From: Monocercomonoides exilis
Lineage: Eukaryota > Preaxostyla > Oxymonadida > Polymastigidae
Direction of reading: 5' to 3'
NCBI GenBank assembly: GCA_001643675.2
Contig: LSRY02000027.1
Location: forward strand, 67,001-131,000
Length of the DNA: 64,000 bases
Each line of letters starts with the position of its first letter. Positions within the stretch are counted from its first letter, which is position 1. This document shows positions 58,898 to 64,000 of the stretch, in pieces. A program made the translations under genes and the position numbers. The notes under the pieces are model-generated. The model worked only from the letters and a program-made list of their open reading frames with translations. It searched no databases and was not told the DNA's origin.

Positions 58898-60282
58898 GGT
58901 ATAAGGGTACGATATGGGAGTTTTCAAAACTCCTTAAAACATATTTATTTGTAATTCATATGGTCACTATTCATCATTATTCATGTTTATAATCATCGGA
59001 AATGTGTGTGGATGAAAAATAAAAAATATGAAAAAAATAAAAAAAATCATTTATGGTTCATAATCTGAAGTTTTTTCTTCTTCTGTCTCGAGCCCTGACG
59101 ATTCTTCCTCAGTTTCTTCATCTCCCAAAATATCTTCAATTTGAGGGATTTCGGAATCTTCATCTTCAACTTCCTCTTCTGCAAGAACTTCTGCTGGCTT
59201 TTCCACAGCTTTATACTTAACGATCGTAGGTGAAATATCTTGAAATTTATATTTCAAAGATGTTTTTACCAGAAACATAGCTAAATGATCTGCAATCAAT
59301 GATTTTCTCACTCCATACTGAGGAAATGATTTGCGCAATGTTCCCCACAATCCCTCTATCGTATTGGTGCACGCACCCGTAACTGGATCTTCAAAATTTC
59401 TTTTGTGGCATACAGTTTTGTGAGTGTAATTGTATTGATCCAAAGTGGAGTATGCTTTCCACTCGTCGCTCATAATTGAAGTACCACTTCGAATTGTTTC
59501 CAAAATGATGGGAAAAAGAGTTTCCCTCTTTCTGTTAGGCACAACTTTCACAAAACGAGGACCAGCTCCACCTCCCTCCAACCTCTCAACCCCACCAAAT
59601 ATCCAAATTTGTTCCTTTCTTCTTCCTCTCTTATATTTTCTTCTCCTCCACACAGCCTCGTCAATTTCAACCACTTTTCCTTCTCCTCCTATTGAGTTTT
59701 GATGTAAATTCCAAATTTCCATGCAGGAAACTCTAACGACACTGCACCTAAATCCAACAGTTTTCCTATCCACTCCCAGCATTTTCGAAATGAACTTAAT
59801 ATTTGCGCCTTCCCAATACCACAAAATGATTCTAAAAACCTTCCCCAATCCTAATTTGTTCCCAGAGAAAACTGTTTCATCATATACAGATTTCTTTCTA
59901 TTGCATTTTGAGCAGTGCCAATATCTGTAAAACTATTCACCTTTTAGAACAATCATTTTTCTTCTGCAACGGACACAAATTTTCGCTTCGTTTTTCAAGA
60001 CATTCTCGTAAAACCACCTCCACGCTCCGTCTTCGTCTGTGAAAACATTATCCAGCTGATGCGGCTTAATTATCTGAAAATCCAGCATTGCCATTTCAAT
60101 ATTTCAATTTTGATCACAACCCATAACAACTTGAAATTGACCTTTTTCAAAAAAAATTTGAAAATTATTATTATGGATTTCCGATGATTATTAACATGTA
60201 TTATGATGATTAATAATCATATTAATTACAAATAAATATGTTTAAAGAAGTTTTGAAAACTCCCATATCATACCCATATGCC
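58898..60282 (-). mobile_element. Merlin DNA transposon (1,385 bp) with long TIRs and 8-bp target duplication
   Basis: Terminal inverted repeats of about 59 bp match with few differences; both contain GATATGGGAGTTTTCAAAACT. The flanks ACTTGTTA (58890-58897) and ACCTGTTA (60283-60290) are an 8-bp target duplication with one mismatch, and Merlin elements make 8-9 bp duplications. It sits inside the Harbinger unit 5 transposase gene. Its one gene encodes an IS1595/ISXO2-like transposase, the diagnostic feature of the Merlin superfamily. Confidence 0.92.
59051..60094 (-). pseudogene. Merlin (IS1595/ISXO2-like) transposase with an in-frame TAG
   Basis: The frame from ATG 60094 (MAMLDFQIIKPHQLDN) to TAA 59051 is 348 codons. 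A zinc ribbon is visible: ICVRC followed by WHCSKC. The DDE catalytic region follows: VVEIDEAVWRRRKY (Asp), SIMSDEWKAYSTL (Asp), and ACTNTIEGLWGTLRKSF (Glu). An acidic tail ends it. One TAG at 59935-59933 lies between the two Cys pairs, so the standard reading stops after 53 codons. The 16-bp GT...AG string around it is too short to be an intron like the others here and would break the frame. A shorter product from an internal start near 59848 would lack the zinc ribbon. Confidence 0.88.
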
Positions 60283-60644
60283 ACCTGTTAATCGGAAATA
60301 TGATGTTATTGGTTCACCTGTCAACTTTTTTGCAAAATCAATTACAGATTTTTTTGTCTCCTTTTTTTCAACTTCAACTCGTTCTGGAATTGCATTTCGC
60401 TTTTCGACGGAACTCAAGACATCAAGAAATGATGTTTGAGACATCAGCGATAAACCAACGTTGTTCACGGATCAATATTTCCCATTTTTTGAATATAATT
60501 TCTTAGGATCGAGTTCCCATCATTTCAACTATCGGATGTGACTCAATCACATCGATGTGATTCGAACTTTTTCATTCTTTCTCAAACTTTTTGTTTCGAG
60601 ATTAATAAAAGAAGAATTGATTAAATAACATCAATGAAGTTCTA

Positions 60645-62327
60645 GTCGGGGAGGAAACCCGATCCAGGGAGGAAACCCGACCCACTGATCTAAAAAAACA
60701 TTTAAGATAAATTGATGAAATTTTATGTTTTTTTGACGAAAAAAATATGTTCAATATATGAAAAATGCACTGTTAACAGAAAAAAAAAACTGAATAAAAT
60801 AATAAGCACGATTTTCAAAAACAGAAATTCAAATAAATGTATTATTAACTGAAATTGAGAAAAAGTCTTAATTTAAGCAAAAAGTTGATGATCATCGTCA
60901 GATGAATAATAGACTGCTCCAAATGAAGCACATTCTGGTGCTCTTTCAGGATTTATTTGTGAGGCAGCCCATTGAGGAGGGGCATCAGGCAAACGATTCA
61001 AAACTGCATTTTTGTCCATTGGAAATAAGCCGCAAACCCTCCACGAAGCAATTATCGTTGAAGGGTAACTAGCAGCTGATAGTCCATTTTTCAATGTTCG
61101 AATAAATGCTTCTCTTCTCTCCGCAGCCGTCGTAGCCTTCCCGCTTTCCGTTGCCTTGCTGAAATTCCTCTTTAAACTCGCAAACACAAATTGGTCGTTG
61201 GGCTGTAGAATATGAGAGGTGTGAGAAGGAAGTTTTATCAAATCTATTAAATTGTCTCTGCAAACTTTTTTCATTTCATCGCTGAAATGACCCACACCTC
61301 CATCCATGACCAGCATAGCATGATCATATTGCTTTCCTATGGCGCACCGTTTTTTGTTTATTTCTGGCAAAAATATTTTTTTTGAACAATTCAGCAAATA
61401 ATGACGATGTTAAATGGCCTGACGTGGTTGGAATAAAAACTTCAGTTGAGGTTGTGGCAAGAAGATATTCAGCTGGAATTGTTTTGAAGTGAATGAGAAC
61501 TGGTGCAAGGTATCTGCACCCATCGGCGCTAGTCATTACAATGATGGATGTGGAGGTTGGCAGAGACGATTCTGGAGTGATTGATGATGGTACAGAAGAT
61601 GATGAAGCTACCTGTTCTTCTAACAAAGCTGAAAAAACTGTTGATGTTTCATCAATATTGAACATCAATTGAGGAATAGGTTTCACTTTGAAGAAATATT
61701 TTTCGTAGGCGTCGAAAAACGGAATTAATACAGCTTTGCATGAATGTGCAGCCCTTCCAATGGGCAGCGGTTTCGGCTTTTGCAAGCTGATTTTTTTATG
61801 TCTTAACAAAAAACGATCAACCCAATGCTTGTCCACAGTTTTGATTTCTTCTCCTTCGCTTCTTTTTTTGCACAATAATTCATTTGCCTGAAAAACAAAA
61901 AAAGTTAAAAAAATGATGAAAAGACTTGTTTTCACACCATTTGTATAATATTTCGTTTCGTGTGATTAATTCCGATCCTAATGTCCTCCAAAATCCTCTC
62001 TTCAAACTCATCTTCTTCTGCTTTAGTAAACAATGTTGGTCTACCGTTTTTTCTTAAATCTCTCCCTTCTTTTCTTGCTTTCAAGGCTCTCACCAAACAT
62101 CCTCTCGAAATCAACCTGCTTTCCTCGATTTCACGACCGGAATATTGCAAAATATCATAGGCATACAAGGCCTTGATAAACTCATCTCCAATAGAACGCA
62201 TATCACTCGATGCTTTAATTCTGACAAGAGAAGGTTTCTTTTCCATTGTTTTGATCAAAAACATTAATCAAAGTTTTTGATCAAAAATGGATCGGGTTTC
62301 CTCCCTGGATCGGGTTTCCTCCCCGAC
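60645..62327 (-). mobile_element. pogo/Tigger-like (Tc1/mariner superfamily) transposon, 1,683 bp
   Basis: The terminal inverted repeats of about 36 bp are identical by eye. They begin GTCGGGGAGGAAACCCGATC and contain an internal direct repeat of the GGGAGGAAACCCGA word. TA dinucleotides flank the element (60643-60644 and 62328-62329), the usual TA duplication; both sit in CTAG. The encoded protein has the HTH plus DDE_1 layout of pogo/Tigger/jerky elements. It abuts the right end of Harbinger unit 5, in its terminal CTAG. Confidence 0.9.
60873..62264 (-). pseudogene. pogo/Tigger-like transposase with a frameshift
   Basis: Exon 1 runs from ATG 62264 (or 62246) to 61938. A 50-bp intron (61937-61888) has a phase-0 junction. 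Exon 2 starts ANELLCKKR. Features: GRPTLFTKAEEDEFEERI (Tc5/CENP-B-like HTH segment), WVDRFLLRH, MFNIDETS (first Asp), AMLVMDGGVGHFS (second Asp) and SHILQPNDQFVFASLK (third Asp). The last two lie in a different frame. The two frames overlap across a run of eight A around 61376-61383, where a single-base change most simply explains the shift. Because the break is in a homopolymer it could also be a base-calling error. Confidence 0.85.
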
Positions 62328-62329
62328 TA

Positions 62330-64000
62330 GATAAAAGACTTAGAAACGTTCCTGTTTCAATCTCGATATGGTGAAGAAAAACTTCAAAAGCTAACTGAAA
62401 AAGTCTTTTAATAAGTTGAAAAACTTAGACATTCATTGAAGATATAAACATTTTGAATCATTAACAGAAACTTCATGCAATGTTTGGTATATTACACAAA
62501 TTTTTGTAACTTCAAGTTCAGTGAGATGTAATGTGATGATTATTTGTCAAAACCTTCTGAAAATACAGCACATTTTAAAAACACATTTATGGATTCCGGA
62601 AATTTTTTTTTTAATTTGAATATTGATTCAAAGTATTTGATTGAGTTAATACATGTGTGATAACTTTTGAAATCACATCTTTTCGATCAAATAATTCAGT
62701 TTGATAATTTGGGGTGAAATATGTCACTTCAAGCTTTTTCATAAAAAAATTATGTTCTTTTTATTGTCTTTTTTGATCAAAAAATGCAAGCTATTTTTTT
62801 TTTCAATAAGGCTAATTTTTTTTGTAAAGTTCCTATTGTTTAATTTTCAAATAGAATAAAAATTTCATATTTCGATCAATTTTCTGTTCCCACTCACCAA
62901 ATTTCGATGTCATGAAAGAAAAATTATTGCGATGTTATTATTTTCATGACAGCGAAATTTGGTGAGTGGGAACAGAAAATTGATCGAAATATGAAATTTT
63001 TATTCTATTTGAAAATTTAACAAAAGGAACTTTTCAAAAAAAATTAGCCTTATTGAAATATTTGTTGTGTCACAAAACATTGTGTTATCAAAATATTGAT
63101 GCATGTTAACAATTATAAAAAATCCAATTTATTTTTAAACCTGATAGAGTTTACCAAAGTTATGAGTGAAACCTTAATTTTGTCCTTTGTGCAAAAAATG
63201 TTTGGAAGTTCTTTATTACCCCCATTTTGTTTTGATTTTTTTTTATGAACACAGAAAAGTGACAACTCCTTTTTGAAACTGTCACGTTCTTTCTTTATTA
63301 CTAAATTTTTGCATTTGAAACAATTGAAATGATTTTTTTATTTCACTGACAAATTTCTTTTCTCTAACAATGATTTTTCATTATTATCATCACCCGGAAA
63401 AAGCTATGATTTCAAAAATAATCACCCAAGTGTATATTTTGTTTTTTTGGAATGAACTTGAACAGCATTTATTGATAAGTCTTAACCGAATTCTGTCACA
63501 ACGGTTTTGACATGTCTTTTTGAGAAGAAAAATGAGAGTAATTCAATCCGGTGTTTTGCTGTCCAACGATGAATATTTTTTCGCAATACACTTTTATTAT
63601 TTTCAATAAACTTCTTATTCGAAAATTTTTTGTTGCTTGTTTTATATGTATTGAAAATGAAATGATAATACCGCTGTGATTAATAATTTCAGCATTAAAC
63701 GAATATAACAAAATTATTATTACTATTTTTATAAAAGTCCAATTAAAATTTTCAGATTGGTGTATACACAATTTTAAAGAAAATAATTTTCAAAAAATAC
63801 GAAAAAACATTTTCGAATTTCGGATTTCTGTCAAAACCAAGTGCTCACCCTTTAATTTTTTCAAGAAAGGAATATTTGACATTAGACCTTTTTCGTGTCA
63901 ATCTATGATATTTGCAAAGAATAAGTGATAGTGAATTGGAAAGTATTTATTTGTTTTGATTGAATCAAATACGATTTTACTCAATCAGAATCTTGATCAC
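62330..64000. other. AT-rich gene-free region at the right edge
   Basis: No coding gene is supported. It holds the 117-bp-arm inverted repeat, two copies of a short dispersed repeat (about 62654-62695 on +, about 63390-63430 inverted) and long AT-rich spacer. The frame 63771-63496 (-) has the composition of noncoding DNA. The final 50 bases (GATTGAATCAAATACGATTT) recall the TGATTC/GATT-rich sequence inside the Harbinger ends. Confidence 0.6.
62801..63058. repeat. Near-perfect inverted repeat, 117-bp arms, 24-bp spacer
   Basis: Left arm 62801-62917 and right arm 62942-63058 are reverse complements with only a handful of differences (for example near 62827, 62834 and 62907). The innermost arm sequence is TTTCATGACA(G/T)CGAAATTTGG and the spacer is AT-rich. 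Transcription across it would give a long hairpin. It has no open frame and no clear target duplication, so it may be a foldback element or the product of an inverted duplication. Confidence 0.93.

Larger units (their letters stand above)
57543..60444 (-). pseudogene. HARBI1-like transposase disrupted by Merlin insertion
   Basis: The N-terminal part (ATG 60444, MSQTSFLDVLSSVEKRN to YFRLTG) is separated by the Merlin element from the rest (58889-57543). The remainder begins LTSFAQFEFDLLVRLL and carries a complete DDE core: IVLDCTVLPINRPGG, GSTHDFTVFKEH, ILADSAYVG, VIVERFFGRLKTLF. The C terminus (YIPNQWKST, TPLQALLKEK) ends in TAA at 57543. A hydrophobic intron-like stretch lies near 57860-57960. 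Apart from the insertion the frame is well preserved, so the disruption is relatively recent. Confidence 0.9.
56932..60642 (-). mobile_element. PIF/Harbinger-like transposon, unit 5, split by a Merlin element
   Basis: It starts at GTTCTAGTAGAAC (56932) and ends at GTTCTAG near 60639-60645, where a pogo-like element abuts it. Without the 1,385-bp Merlin insert and its 8-bp duplication it is about 2.3 kb, like the other units. Confidence 0.8.

Noticed and set aside
59925-59945. A 16-bp GT...AG intron removing the TAG in the Merlin transposase
   Set aside because: All other introns here are at least 45 bp, and removing it shifts the frame and destroys the second Cys pair.
38940-60094. Reassignment of TAA/TAG to glutamine, suggested by in-frame TAA or TAG in the membrane-protein gene, the Dicer 5' end, the Merlin gene and Harbinger unit 3
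   Set aside because: Very long Gln-containing frames (the 2,206-codon exon of the SNF2/RING gene, Dicer exons over 1,100 codons) have no internal TAA or TAG. RPSA, RPA1 and the DPYD-like gene end naturally at TAA, TAA and TAG. Most of the odd stops are in decaying transposons, one of which has TGA.
46507-62329. CRISPR-like or satellite array explanation for the repeated junction words
   Set aside because: The repeats are spaced by 2.3-3.7 kb and each interval encodes a DDE transposase, so they are transposon termini.

Overview
This window is nuclear DNA from an AT-rich unicellular eukaryote. The genes have short GT-AG introns (about 45-190 bp, donors mostly GTTTG or GTATG). The machinery is eukaryotic (Dicer, RPA1, MUS81, Trm9-type tRNA methyltransferase, ariadne-type RBR ligase, ribosomal protein uS2/RPSA, spliced dihydropyrimidine dehydrogenase homologue), and there is a eukaryotic tRNA-Pro. 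Many proteins carry long Ser, Glu/Asp, Gln or His runs. I cannot name the species; a protist with several intact nuclear pathways and possibly a flagellum (a FAM228-like gene) fits. The standard genetic code is used: TAA, TAG and TGA all end convincing genes, and very long frames contain no internal TAA or TAG.

Region 1 (1-46.5 kb) is gene-dense host chromosome. In order: intergenic AT-rich DNA; a 7-exon coiled-coil protein (-); a His/Ser-rich protein (+); MUS81 (-); a FAM228-like protein (-); a short coiled-coil protein (+); a giant Dicer of about 2,946 residues in at least 10 exons (-); a 2.1 kb gene-free stretch with a 356-bp MITE; an HD-domain hydrolase (+); RPSA (+); a 2,669-residue degenerate SNF2-RING-helicase-C protein (-); a Trm9/ALKBH8-type methyltransferase (-); RPA1 (-); a multi-pass membrane protein with an in-frame TAA (-); a DPYD-like enzyme (+); an ariadne RBR E3 ligase (-); and tRNA-Pro(AGG) (-). 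Several genes serve DNA replication and repair (MUS81, RPA1, the SNF2/RING protein). They are neighbours, not an operon.

Region 2 (46.5-62.3 kb) is a transposon train that begins a few bases from the 5' end of the tRNA gene. A relic is followed by five PIF/Harbinger-like elements of about 2.3-2.4 kb. All are in the same orientation, head to tail, and joined at a shared quasi-palindromic terminus. Units 1 and 2 are almost identical (a 2,332-bp tandem duplication); units 3-5 are diverged relatives. Unit 5 is split by a 1,385-bp Merlin element with long inverted repeats and an 8-bp target duplication, and a pogo/Tigger-like element sits at the far end of the train.

Region 3 (62.3-64 kb) has no gene. 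It holds a 117-bp-arm near-perfect inverted repeat and copies of a short dispersed repeat. The co-occurrence of a Dicer gene, a hairpin-forming locus and a dense transposon array is suggestive, but no functional link is shown by sequence alone.
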